Assembly: GCA_016874555.1 (NCBI GenBank)
Contig: VGTW01000005.1
Coordinates: forward strand, 1-52,913
DNA from: Gammaproteobacteria bacterium
Lineage (GTDB): Bacteria; Pseudomonadota; Gammaproteobacteria; Steroidobacterales; Steroidobacteraceae
DNA length: 52,913 nt
Direction of reading: 5' to 3'
Positions 8,240-17,355 of this stretch are shown here, one piece after another. Numbering within the stretch: the stretch's first letter is position 1; every line of letters starts with the position of its first letter. The translations under genes were made by a program, and so were the position numbers. Under the pieces are notes generated by a model. It searched no databases. It had not been told where the DNA came from and saw nothing but the letters and a program-made list of their open reading frames with translations.

Positions 8240-9558
8240 ATGTCGGTCGCACGTATTCTCATGTCGCGCTAAAGTCGGTCTCGTGGCTCCTCGGGTCGAT
8301 GTCGAAGTCCGCCTCGGCGCGGTTTTGTCCTGTTTCAATATCGTCGGCTTGCCTGCCACCGAGGTCAGAGAAAGTAAGGAGCGCGCACGCACTGCGTTGG
8401 TCAATTCAGGTTTCGATTTTCCCGGCGAGCGCATCACGGTCAACTTGGCACCCGCCGATCTCTCCAAAGATTACGGGCGATTTGATCTCGCGATCCCCGT
8501 TGGTATTTTAGTGGCAAGCAGACAGCTAGCTCCGCGCCACGATCTTCCGGTGCTCGAGTTGCTAGACGAACTCGGGCTCGCGGCAATCTGCGTTCGGTGC
8601 AGGGGGCCTTGCCCGCTGCCGGCGCGTAGGGAAATCGGCCCGTACTCCGGCGGTAAACCCGCCCAATCTGCGCTGATCTCCCGGCCTCGCCGCCGATTTG
8701 CTCGACGTCTGTGCTTGGCTAGAAGAGCGCGAGTCCGCGTCTGCCGACCACCACATCACACCTGAGATCACCACCAATCCGCACGTAAATAGGCTGCAGC
8801 AACTACGCCTCGGCGAATGCGATCATCGGTGGTGGCCCCAGTGCGGATCCAGGCGAAGTGACGCTCGCGCATCGCGACGTGCTTTTTCCCGATGAGCTGC
8901 CCGAGTTCGATCGGCGCGTACTCGAAGCCTTGCGTGAAACGCTCGAAACGGGCTGCGTCGCGGTCTCCCGAGTCGGTATGGACACCGAATATCCCGCAGG
9001 ATTTTAGTTGATCGTCGCAATGAATCCTGATCCTTAGGGCTATCTCAGGTTATGCGAACTCAGTTACCGCTGCGCGCGAGCGTTACCGCTCGCGACTGTC
9101 CGGATCTTTGCTCGATCGCATGGACTTGCGGGTCGAGCTCTATTTGGCGAGTAACGCCGATCTCGTAGAATATTAGCCGTGTGAAAAAATAGGGCCTGCA
9201 TGCCGGTGATGCACCTGCGCGTGACGCCGCTTAAGAGGCTGCCGCGCGCGCGGCCTCTCTCTTCACTGAACAAAGTTTGCGTCAGCGGATTGCGAGTGCG
9301 CGCCGACGGCAAATGCAACGAAAGGCTTGTCTCAACGCCGCGCTGTTGGGTCCGGCATTGGCAATCCACATACGACTGACGGCCGCCGCCAACGCAGCCT
9401 TGCTTACCGCCCGGAGTACGCAAGGCAAAAGCCTAAGTACGTAAGACCGGTTGATTCGGGTCGCGCAGACGAATGCGGACTAGCGTGCGTCAGCGAGTGC
9501 TGCGATCGACGAACCCGATGTGGTTGATGCCTCGGCGATGCTTCGGGCGCTAAGTTGA
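8240..9558 (+). pseudogene. comM: Decayed comM (YifB, Mg-chelatase-like helicase)
   Basis: Pieces of ComM appear in order but in different frames. The N-terminal region (8283-8520) contains FNIVGLPATEVRESKERA and ITVNLAPADLSKDYGRFD. A second block (8820-9006) reads [19 protein letters not shown] and then [18 protein letters not shown]. The next piece reads LIVAMNPDP, a stop, and then RLSGSLLDRMDLRVEL (9007-9178). The C-terminal part (9235-9558) includes LRQRIASARRRQMQRKA and a final IDEPDVVDASAMLRAL. The first ATG reading breaks after ten codons, the Walker A region between 8600 and 8815 is not recognisable, and stops occur at several points. ComM is a branch-migration helicase for natural transformation, so this function is lost. 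Confidence 0.92.
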
Positions 9559-9565
9559 CGCGGCC

Positions 9566-10078
9566 TTATTGAGCCTTGGTCACCATGTAATCGACGGCGG
9601 CCTTGACGAGGTCGTCCGAAAGGTCAGCCCGTCCGCCCTTTGCGGGCATCACGCCTTGCTTGCCACTGAAGCCCTCGATGGCGTGCTTGTAAAGCGTGTC
9701 TTTGCCTTGAGCGATCCGCGGGGCCCAAGCTGCGCGATCACGCGACTCGGGTGCGCCAGCAAGGCCATTGAGATGACAGGCGCCGCACACTTGTTCGTAC
9801 ACGCCGGGACCGTCGGTGGGAATAGCGAGTTCGGCTATGACGGCGCCCGCTGCGGGTACGATAGCGAGTGCCGAGTTGTCACGCCCGGCAACTGCAACAC
9901 GGCCGGTGGTCAGGTTACTTTCGACTTCGGCCAGGTACCGAGGGTCGGCAAGCACATGCGCCGCTTGGGTGTTCTTACCCACGCTCCGCGCCAAGGCGAA
10001 CAGCAGGATGGAGATGACGAGAAGGATGCCGAGCACGAGGCTGAAGGTATTGAAAAACTGGGAGTCCTGCTTTCTCAC
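9566..10078 (-). CDS. Membrane-anchored cytochrome c5 family protein
   Basis: A single-haem c-type cytochrome of 170 residues. The GTG at 10078 is preferred because it gives the usual opening of this family (VRKQDSQFFNTFS) and has GGAAAA upstream; a longer frame to 10237 adds a low-complexity tail unlike any known start. One N-terminal membrane helix (about residues 12-32) holds it in the inner membrane with the haem domain outside. The haem site is CGACHLNG, and Met in GVMPAKGG is the likely second ligand. It probably passes electrons to a terminal oxidase. It reads toward the comM remnant, which ends eight bases away. Confidence 0.88.
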   Translation of the reverse strand: MRKQDSQFFNTFSLVLGILLVISILLFALARSVGKNTQAAHVLADPRYLAEVESNLTTGRVAVAGRDNSALAIVPAAGAVIAELAIPTDGPGVYEQVCGACHLNGLAGAPESRDRAAWAPRIAQGKDTLYKHAIEGFSGKQGVMPAKGGRADLSDDLVKAAVDYMVTKAQ

Positions 10079-10229
10079 GGCGATTTTCCGGGCGCGGTTA
10101 AAAAATGGCCGGGAAGTATATCCGCTACCGGGGGGTGACGCACCCGTCGAACGGCTCTCGAGGTGCAGCGTACTGTCTTTCGGATATACACCGCGGGCAC
10201 TAATCTTGCCGAAGTGGGTCCGGCTATCC

Positions 10230-11470
10230 ATCAGCATGTCCTGTAGCCGTAAAAACCAATCACGAAGCCCTGCACGCGACCGCGCGAGGATTCGAGCGAT
10301 TGTGGGATGTCAAGCTCGTGTTCGAAGCCGACCAGATTTTGATAATCGTTGCACAAGCCGAGTCGGTACGTACCAGACCGATGGTTACCCGCATACGCCG
10401 GTTGCTCGAGAGGGAGATATCGTGGGAAACCGAATTGCACTTCAATAAATTCATCGACGGTCGAACTTTTCTGGGCGAAGGCCTCAACGATGTGGAGTTG
10501 CTGCTGGCTTTTTGCCGAAGAACGCTGTTGCCGAGGAGCTAACGTCGGTGGAGCTCTCGCGCAAGTTCGGTGACGAGATTTAGGTCATCGACATTACGGG
10601 ACTGCATGACCACCAGACGCGGGCCGTCAAATGGCGCGAGGTGGTAGCTACAGTTTTCCCACTCGATGAGTCCTCGCACAAAGGCTTAGGCGACGACACC
10701 GACACTAGCCGCCCCACCGCGCGCATCACCTATCACTCAAAGAAACGCGCCGAATGCAGGCTGGCGAGCGGTATGATGGTGCACAGCACCACCTTGCCGT
10801 AACGCGGGATGTCACCCGCGACCAGGCCATATTCGAGCGCGAACCATGCATTGCCGTGGCGCCGCCAAGTTAGCCACTGCTCAACCGCTTTGCTGTCGTC
10901 GATTCCCACTTTGTCGACCAGCAAACGGACCAAATCGACGACGGTGGTGATAAGCGTGTACCCCTCGAAGCGCAGTTCTTTAATCAGTCGCTCCTAGATA
11001 GAGAGTCGTTGCGAGCCGCAGAAAGTCATATCTCTCATCGAGCATCTCAAATGATTCTGTTTGCGTAACCCTTGACCGCGTAACTGATACAGCCCATCAG
11101 CATTCAATTCGCCGCAGACCAACATGGCGAATCTCTTATTATGCTCGAGTAGCATTGCGCGACCGAGGCTGAGGGTCGAATAGAGCAGCTCGTGAACCAT
11201 CAGCACCCGCGGCCCGAACTTGCGGGGACAGCACACGAGCCGGTGGCTCAGGCGTCAGCCGCGGGTTCTGCGCTCGAGATTACGCCGCAGGCCGCGCGCA
11301 TGCCGGTCACTACTGGCGAGATCAGGCAGTTCGAGCACGTCCGTCTCCGTGGTGCGGAGATTGCGAGTAGGGTGTGGGCAGACCTACCGAGCCTCGTTAA
11401 TCGGTCACCCGCTCGAAAGTGTTATCGAATTCACCCTGATAAAATGGGGGGATGTTTCACTTTTTACCGG
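10230..11470 (-). other. Decayed, unrecognised coding-like region
   Basis: About 1.2 kb between the cytochrome c5 and prxQ genes holds no intact gene of convincing length. On the minus strand, successive open fragments read like protein. One (10994-11236) contains VLMVHELLYSTLSLGRAML. Another (10733-10985) contains AVEQWLTWRRHGNAWFALEY. A third (about 10565-10680) contains APFDGPRLVVMQSRNVDDL. The last (10231-10540) contains VQFGFPRYLPLEQPAYAG. They are separated by stops or frame changes, the pattern of one or two old pseudogenes. A competing plus-strand fragment exists at 10300-10542. No family was recognised. Confidence 0.4.
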
Positions 11471-11476
11471 CCAGCG

Positions 11477-11998
11477 TTAGCGTTTCTGCAGCGCGGCGAG
11501 CTCAGCCAGCACCATTTTGGAGTGTCCGTTCGGGTTGACGTTGTCGAATCGTTTCGCGACCCGACCTTCGGGATTGATGATGAAGGTGTCGCGGCGCGCG
11601 ATACTGAACATCTTGAACTGCGGGTAGCTGGTCAGCGACCCATAGGCCTTGGTGGTCTCTGTGCTCGCATCCGAAAGCACCGGGAAGGGTAGGCTGTGCT
11701 CTTTGGCGAAAGCCTCTTTCGAGTCGACGTTGTCGACGCTGATCCCGAGGATCACCGCGTTGGCACGACGAAAAGCGAAGATCTCGTCGCGGAATTCGCA
11801 GGCCTGCGTGGTGCAGCCCGGGGTGTTATCCTTAGGATAGAAGTACAGCACGACCCACTTGCCGCGGTAGTCGGCGAGCGATCGCCAGGCGCCGGTTTGA
11901 TCCTGTAGGCGGAATTCGGGGGCAGCCTTGCCCACCTCAACGTTGGCTAGAGAAAAGGGGGCGACGAGCGCCAGCAGCAATGCAAACCATTTTTTCAT
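11477..11998 (-). CDS. Periplasmic peroxiredoxin, PrxQ/BCP type
   Basis: A thiol peroxidase that reduces hydroperoxides. The start at 11998 gives MKKWFALLLALVAPFSLA, a clean signal peptide with cleavage after SLA, so the enzyme acts in the periplasm, unlike the cytoplasmic BCP of E. coli. The mature domain has FYPKDNTPGCTTQACEFRD. The peroxidatic Cys is at residue 62 and a second Cys at 67 has the PrxQ/BCP spacing for an intramolecular disulfide. The C-terminal RRDTFIINPEGRV is also typical. The length of 173 residues is normal. The 230 bases upstream hold no gene. Confidence 0.9.
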   Translation of the reverse strand: MKKWFALLLALVAPFSLANVEVGKAAPEFRLQDQTGAWRSLADYRGKWVVLYFYPKDNTPGCTTQACEFRDEIFAFRRANAVILGISVDNVDSKEAFAKEHSLPFPVLSDASTETTKAYGSLTSYPQFKMFSIARRDTFIINPEGRVAKRFDNVNPNGHSKMVLAELAALQKR

Positions 11999-12248
11999 GA
12001 CGGGTCCTCCGACGAGCACCTATCATGAACGCTTGATCACGCGGGGTCAAAGCGCTTCGGTGAACTCGGCGCCGCACTCTTTTCAGGTGTCTCGGTCGTC
12101 GTGGGTAATGGCCTTGGGGATTGTCGGCGAGCGGTGCTGGGGCTTGCCGATAGCGAAATTCCGAAAGTCACCCGCTTATAACGACAGGACCAGTAATTGA
12201 GCAGTTGCGATGCGTTCACCGTACAGCGGTCCCCGCAGTCGTCCGCTT

Positions 12249-13643
12249 TCAAACCATGAAAATATTGGGCGGCACATCGTGAATGGGTACCGCGCCATCC
12301 TCGCCGATCAGCATCAGATCTTCGAGATGACAAGTGCCGCCCATACCGGTGTCGAGAATCGGGCAATCGACACTCAGTACCATGTTCTTCTCAAGCATCA
12401 AGCCCTCGACCGTGCGCCCCTCGGCGACACTCGGCTGCGGATGATCGGAATGAAACAGTCCCACGCTATGCGGTGTGAAGTTGACAGTGAAGTCCGCGCC
12501 CTGCTTTTTCATTGATTCGCGACCGATACGCTGCACATCAACGAAACGCATGCCGGCGCGCAGCTGGCTGCGAATCTCCTGCCACGCATTGAAAATAGCC
12601 GTGGTCCCGCGTCGCATCCGCGGATGCGGCTCACCAACAAAGATTGTGCGCGCAAAATCGCTGTGGTACTGCATGAAGGTACTGACGCAGTCGATGCTGA
12701 AGGCCATGCCGTCGCGCAGCGGTACATCGGCGATCTCGGATGACGAGCCGTCGATGACGATGAACACCGGACGATTGCCGCGCATCGCCGCCTCGCCGAA
12801 AAAACGATTACGCAACACCCCGGTCGAGCCGGCCGAACGCACCGACTGAGCGGTAGCTACTGCCGCGTCAACGTTATTTTGAGCGGCGATACGCATCAAT
12901 CGAATTTCCGGCGGTGTCTTGGCAAGACGAAGCCGGCGCAAGTGGTCCTCTGCGGTGAAGAATGATCCCGCGAAGCCGCGTTGCTGCAGCAGCCGCTCAA
13001 TCACTGGATCGTCGATCGCGATGCGACCGCGCTCGAGTCCGAGATGCCGCAGGGCCCTGGTGAGCGCGCGATCCGCCGTTGCCGAGGGCGGTTCGGCTGC
13101 GGCAGATACGGCGCGCCGTCGCTTCTCGCGCTCGGTGATAAGGCGCTCATCGAGCACGCGGTGCAGCTGCGTCGCTGCGGCGGCGGGCTCGGCGATGGAC
13201 GCATCCACCGGCGCGGTATACGGAAACACCACGCGATTTGGTAGATCGACATCATCGGCGTAGCGGTAGTAATGCAGGAATCCGGACATCACCAGCGACA
13301 CCGGTCGCTTCGGATCACGCGGATAGATCGCGAACACCGAATGCCGAAACCCCATGCGATCGAGATTTGGCCAATGATTACTGAGGTAGAAAACGTTGGC
13401 GGGTTGTGTGACCACGAAGGCATCGATCTTTTCCTGCGTCATCACCGCGAACGCCCGCTCCGCATGAACCAGCGGCTCGATACGCAGGAAGCCAAGATCG
13501 GGAGGTGACGGCGGATTGGTGAGGGTTGCCGAGGTCACGGTCGTGGCCGTAGTCGCGGCCGCGGACGCGGGCTCGAGTTCGCCGGTCATCACTGCGGTGG
13601 CGCTGCCGCCGACCGCTGCCAACAACGCCCTGCGATCGATCAT
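12249..13643 (-). CDS. Exported M24-family metallopeptidase
   Basis: A 464-residue Xaa-Pro peptidase-like protein. The start at 13643 follows GGGAGAG by six bases and gives MIDRRALLAAVGGSATAVM, a Tat-like signal peptide. An N-terminal creatinase-like domain (about 60-230) precedes the pita-bread domain. Probable metal ligands are Asp in FSIDCVSTF, Asp in YHSDFART, His in FTPHSVGL and Glu in CHLEDLML. The fourth position, usually Glu in a EPG motif, reads VLSVDCPIL, so it is Asp here. It may be a variant peptidase. It is divergently transcribed from the unknown gene at 13729. The substrate is unknown. Confidence 0.85.
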   Translation of the reverse strand: MIDRRALLAAVGGSATAVMTGELEPASAAATTATTVTSATLTNPPSPPDLGFLRIEPLVHAERAFAVMTQEKIDAFVVTQPANVFYLSNHWPNLDRMGFRHSVFAIYPRDPKRPVSLVMSGFLHYYRYADDVDLPNRVVFPYTAPVDASIAEPAAAATQLHRVLDERLITEREKRRRAVSAAAEPPSATADRALTRALRHLGLERGRIAIDDPVIERLLQQRGFAGSFFTAEDHLRRLRLAKTPPEIRLMRIAAQNNVDAAVATAQSVRSAGSTGVLRNRFFGEAAMRGNRPVFIVIDGSSSEIADVPLRDGMAFSIDCVSTFMQYHSDFARTIFVGEPHPRMRRGTTAIFNAWQEIRSQLRAGMRFVDVQRIGRESMKKQGADFTVNFTPHSVGLFHSDHPQPSVAEGRTVEGLMLEKNMVLSVDCPILDTGMGGTCHLEDLMLIGEDGAVPIHDVPPNIFMV

Positions 13644-13728
13644 CGAAACTCTCCCTGGGAAGTAATCCAATCTTGCGCCGCAACCCCGAGTACCTCAAGA
13701 CATCCGCTGCAGTCACAAACAAGAAATC

Positions 13729-14436
13729 GTGGCAAGCTCGGCATCCATGCGGCAACCACCGTCCGCAAAACATTACTCCGGAACCATCCAGTACCGCGGA
13801 CCGGACGGCGAGACTGGCCGGGAGTGGTTTCAGATGATTGGTCATGGCGATGGCGGGCGCACGCTGCGCGCGCTCTGCCGTATGGGTGACATCGATCTCT
13901 GGCGTGATGTGTCGATGTCGCTCGATGCCGCGTCGCGACCGCGGGATGCCTTCGTGCGGGTCACGCAAGCGGGGATCGTGCGGGGCAGCATGCTCTACAC
14001 GATCCAGAGCGATGCACTCGTGCTCGATGGCGTGACCGCCGAGCATGGTCGCGTGTCACGACGCATTGCACTGACCGAGCCCTTGTCCTACCTCGGACTG
14101 CATCCTCTTGTTGTTGACGCACTAGTTGCGCTTTGCCGAGGTACCTATGCCCCCGGCGAGTTCTGCACGGTGCACGGCTATACCAACTCCTCTTCGCCGA
14201 ACGGCGAAACCGGACTCTTGGCCGTGCCCACCGCTATCGCTGCTGCCTATTTCGGCACAGAGCAGGTGACGACGCCTGCCGGAGTCTTTGTCGGTCGTCA
14301 CTACCAACTGCGCTGGCAACCGCAGTGGCCAGCCGCGCATCTTTGGGTGAGCGGCGAGGAGGCGCTATTTTTGCGCCTAACCTGGGCGCTCAATCGATCC
14401 TGCTACGAGCTCGTGGAGTTGCACGCGCTCGGCTAA
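13729..14436 (+). CDS. Conserved-looking protein of unknown function
   Basis: A 235-residue protein from a GTG at 13729, or 229 residues from the ATG at 13747. No signal peptide or membrane helix is seen. The sequence is rich in predicted strands, with alternating patterns such as GSMLYTIQSDALVLDG and a C-terminal GVFVGRHYQLRWQP followed by LWVSGEEALFLRLTW. This recalls the beta-barrel DUF3108-like proteins without clear homology. Codon use matches the neighbours and the frame is uninterrupted, so it is probably expressed. It diverges from the M24 peptidase gene across 85 bases. Confidence 0.7.
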   Translation: MASSASMRQPPSAKHYSGTIQYRGPDGETGREWFQMIGHGDGGRTLRALCRMGDIDLWRDVSMSLDAASRPRDAFVRVTQAGIVRGSMLYTIQSDALVLDGVTAEHGRVSRRIALTEPLSYLGLHPLVVDALVALCRGTYAPGEFCTVHGYTNSSSPNGETGLLAVPTAIAAAYFGTEQVTTPAGVFVGRHYQLRWQPQWPAAHLWVSGEEALFLRLTWALNRSCYELVELHALG

Positions 14437-14576
14437 AAGCTGCGATTGGTTTCGATCAGCAGTTACATGCTGTCGATCGATTTTTCGGCGCCCACTGGAA
14501 AGGCAAAATCGATGTGGATGACATTGCAAAGGCGAGCGCGTTGCTGCCTATCGCCGGGGGGTGGGGTGAGAACGGG

Positions 14577-15119
14577 TCAGCCGCCGGCGTTCGTTCCGAT
14601 TTCCCAATTGTCTCGTTCTGTGAGCAGCACAGCCGTTAGTGGGTCTGCATCAAGTAGCTTGTTAATCCCTTTCTTGATTCGAACGTGTTCGGGCTTGTAT
14701 TGAGAGTGATCTGTGTACGCCAGTACGTCGTGAGCCTTCAGCCAGTCCCACGATTCTTTGGCATCGGTGTCCACCCTTAACGTAAAGTCAAATTCGTTAA
14801 CAGAATGCTCACGGCCGATGGCTCCTACGCGGTCCTCAGATACCGCCTTGCCTGTAACGACATCAGCAAACCGCGGTTTGTTGGTGATCAACGACTCTCG
14901 TGACCAGACACGATGAATATGAAGGTCAGTGACATTGAACCGAAAGGTTCGGATAGCGAAACCATACCCGCCAAAGGCGTCGTGTTTGGTCGCTTCATCC
15001 ATAATCGCTGCCTCCACTCCCGCCGCGACTATAGCGCTGAAAAAAATTGGACTCATACAGATGCGGTATTCGCAGTCCGAAAACACTAACAAAGGCTTTC
15101 TCCAATCTCCAGATATCAC
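14577..15119 (-). CDS. Hypothetical protein
   Basis: An intact frame of 180 residues, or 159 from Met22 and 141 from Met40. Base composition is visibly lower in GC than the flanking core genes. No known motif was found; the middle has a DLHIHRVWSRES segment and the end is charged. The stop lies close to the neighbouring gene region at 14436. Five bases separate its start from the stop of the membrane-protein gene upstream, so the two are probably cotranscribed. Its function is unknown. Confidence 0.6.
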   Translation of the reverse strand: MISGDWRKPLLVFSDCEYRICMSPIFFSAIVAAGVEAAIMDEATKHDAFGGYGFAIRTFRFNVTDLHIHRVWSRESLITNKPRFADVVTGKAVSEDRVGAIGREHSVNEFDFTLRVDTDAKESWDWLKAHDVLAYTDHSQYKPEHVRIKKGINKLLDADPLTAVLLTERDNWEIGTNAGG

Positions 15120-15124
15120 CTTTG

Positions 15125-15634
15125 CTACCGGCTCTTAGCGATGGCTCGCTTAGTGCGCAACATCAACCAACAGCAGACAAGGCCCATTTCGATAAAGATC
15201 ACCAACCAAGAGTAGGCTGGTCGACCCCAGAACGATGTGTCGAGACTAAAGAAACCCCTCTCTGAGAACAGAAAATAGAACGATGCGAGCGTCGATGCGA
15301 GTGCGGCACAGCCGTAAATCAAGTACTGCCGAGGTCTTGGAGGGATCACGACTCTGTCGATGAGGACTTTAGCGACCCCGGTCAACGTGGCAGGCGCGGC
15401 GGCCAAGAGCATCACGTAGCCTACCGCAATCAGTGCTATCCCGGTCCAGATGTATAGCGTCTCAATCGCATGACTTACCCCGCCCGATGCGTGCTTAGGG
15501 TCGAAAAGTAAGTCGGTCATCATCGGGAAACCGAGAATCAAAAAGATGCTCATAGCGACACTGGCCGCATACAGCGGGCCGAGGAACATCCATCGACCGA
15601 GTTCGAGAAGCAAGACTTTGAGCTTTAGTGCCAC
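15125..15634 (-). CDS. Small membrane protein, about four helices
   Basis: A 169-residue protein with hydrophobic helices at about residues 13-38, 62-85, 103-124 and 138-158 and basic loops (PPRPRQ, RTKRAIAKSR). The basic C-terminus and loops suggest both ends face the cytoplasm. No family is recognised. It is directly followed by the hypothetical gene at 14577-15119 with a five-base gap. The relatively low GC matches the adjacent orphan genes and suggests acquisition by transfer. Confidence 0.65.
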   Translation of the reverse strand: MALKLKVLLLELGRWMFLGPLYAASVAMSIFLILGFPMMTDLLFDPKHASGGVSHAIETLYIWTGIALIAVGYVMLLAAAPATLTGVAKVLIDRVVIPPRPRQYLIYGCAALASTLASFYFLFSERGFFSLDTSFWGRPAYSWLVIFIEMGLVCCWLMLRTKRAIAKSR

Positions 15635-15825
15635 TGAGCCGCCCTCTCAAGAAGATCACTCACGTAGTGAGAACTACCTACTCCTCGGAGACGTCATCTG
15701 TCCAGATCTTAGCTTGAGGCGCCGCCTGTCAACGTCGCGGCCTTTTGGAAAGTATTCCCGAAAGCTCGCCCTTCTCTAGCCGATGAGACGGTCCTCATAG
15801 GAAGTCGTCTTGACCTGTCAGCCAA

Positions 15826-16791
15826 TCATTCTCGCGAGAGCCTCTTGATCTCGGCCTCTAGAGCGGTGATTCGCTCGGAGAGTTCTTTTTGCTGAGTTGC
15901 AACTTGTTTACTCGTCTCGATCTTGCTCAGTGACTCTGGAAGCGAGGTTGGAGCAACCGTCAGGAAATATAGAAAAGCATTTACCTCGAGAAAGTGCCAA
16001 TTCATACGCGGGGCGTCGATGGAGTCAGATTGGCCGTTTCGAAATGAATAGAAATACCCACCGATATACAACACACATCCGTACGTCACACCGAGCAACC
16101 CAAAGGTGATGGCACCGGTATCAATTTCTCCCGATTGGTAGTTTGTTGTATTAAACCATTGCAGCACGCCGATACCGACACAGATGATTGAGGAGAAAAG
16201 GGCTGCTTCGGTCCATCGCTTGATCGGTGAGGTCTCGCGCCGGAAGGACATGAATGTCGCGATTGAGGCGAGAGTCACGAGCAGTACCGAAACGTCGAGA
16301 AAGACATCCAAGCGCCCGTCATATGAAGTCACCTCCCAAGCCATCAACAAAAACGCGATGACCGGTGGGGTGAGCCACCACAACGCAGATCCTCCTCGGC
16401 GCGGGGCGACTTCCTGTTTGTCTACGGCGGCAAAGCCGATAGCCGACACTAGACCACCGTACAACAACGCGGTAAGGGCCACGGCCATCGAAAGCCCAGT
16501 CAGGGTGATCTTATCGATAGCAGGGATATCATTTAGCATTCCAACCGCAACGATTTGTACCATCGAAGTTGACGTGCTGAGTAACCCAAGCGGTACACCG
16601 AGAACTAAAAAAGTTCTTGCCCAGTGTTGACCGGTGCCGAGCCGAAGGCAGACGGCCGCGACGATTGCGGGGACAAAGACGACGATTGCCGATGGCACAT
16701 TGAATAGCTGATCGCCGTACGTGATCGCGAGGCTTGCGGGGATGGCAATCCCAGCCAATATCTTCACTGCAATGGATACGTACCGTTTCAT
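15826..16791 (-). CDS. Multi-pass membrane protein with C-terminal coiled coil
   Basis: The Met at 16791 gives MKRYVSIAVKILAGIAIPAS, a helix-like opening, and a protein of 321 residues. About eight hydrophobic segments follow up to residue 260. The last 40 residues form a coiled coil (ATQQKELSERITALEAEIKR) likely used for self-association. No family was recognised. A 191-base gap separates it from the next minus-strand gene. Like its two neighbours it lies between core genes and IS3 remnants. Confidence 0.65.
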   Translation of the reverse strand: MKRYVSIAVKILAGIAIPASLAITYGDQLFNVPSAIVVFVPAIVAAVCLRLGTGQHWARTFLVLGVPLGLLSTSTSMVQIVAVGMLNDIPAIDKITLTGLSMAVALTALLYGGLVSAIGFAAVDKQEVAPRRGGSALWWLTPPVIAFLLMAWEVTSYDGRLDVFLDVSVLLVTLASIATFMSFRRETSPIKRWTEAALFSSIICVGIGVLQWFNTTNYQSGEIDTGAITFGLLGVTYGCVLYIGGYFYSFRNGQSDSIDAPRMNWHFLEVNAFLYFLTVAPTSLPESLSKIETSKQVATQQKELSERITALEAEIKRLSRE

Positions 16792-17009
16792 TGTCGACTC
16801 CCAGTGTGCTGCGGGCATCGACAGCGTAGAGCATCCTTGGTCGCTCTCCCTACTTCAAATAACAAGACGGACAATTTGCAACGATGCGGTATTTGATGCG
16901 CGAGCTAGCATCGCTCGTTTGTCCACATTCAGTTGTAAAGCCGTCTACGCGGGACTCCTAATTGCATTCGGGGGGGTGCCACCCGGGTGGGGTTAAGGGA
17001 GTCGGATTT

Positions 17010-17262
17010 TGGCCGTCTGCGACCGAAATACCGCAATCACCTCTGGAGTTGGGACTTTGTGATGGCACGAACGGAGGATGGCCGGGCGATTACGATCCTC
17101 ACGCTGATCGATGAGTACACGCGGGAGTAACTGGCGATCTACGCCGCCCGACGGATCCGTGCACATGATGTGATCGAGTTGTTGGCGGATGTGATGACGG
17201 CGCGCGGCATCCCTGAGCCCCTGCGTCGGTTCATGGCGCGGTACTACTCACGGAAATGGACT
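17010..17262 (+). mobile_element. Remnant of IS3-family transposase orfB
   Basis: The reading GRLRPKYRNHLWSWDFVMA and then TEDGRAITILTLIDEYTRE matches the integrase-core start of IS3-family OrfB proteins (IS407-like group). The codon after TRE is TAA where the family usually has Cys. The frame resumes with AIYAARRIRAHDVIELLADV. Beyond GIPEPLRRFMARYYSRK, the catalytic Asp-Asn-Gly-Pro box is destroyed and the rest is absent. No terminal repeats are seen. It is an inactive fragment 94 bases upstream of the nitrilase gene. The remaining parts of the 16.8-17.35 kb gap hold nothing recognisable. Confidence 0.85.
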
Positions 17263-17355
17263 GCGATGCAAAAAAAACCGGCGGTAGGTTGGAGCCGTCT
17301 GGTAACTCTGCTCTGATCGGGGCCACTTAATCACACCTACGAGGCGGGACATCCA

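Noticed and set aside
8240-9558. comM breaks as sequencing errors
   Set aside because: There are many independent lesions and the Walker A segment is missing altogether, while neighbouring genes are clean.
10079-10237. An N-terminal extension of 53 codons for the cytochrome c5 gene
   Set aside because: The added residues are low-complexity and unlike any family member, while the GTG at 10078 has a ribosome site and gives the usual opening.
10300-10542. An 80-codon plus-strand gene beginning MWDVKLVF
   Set aside because: It has no ribosome site or homology I recognise, competes with an equally plausible minus-strand fragment, and lies in a decayed region.
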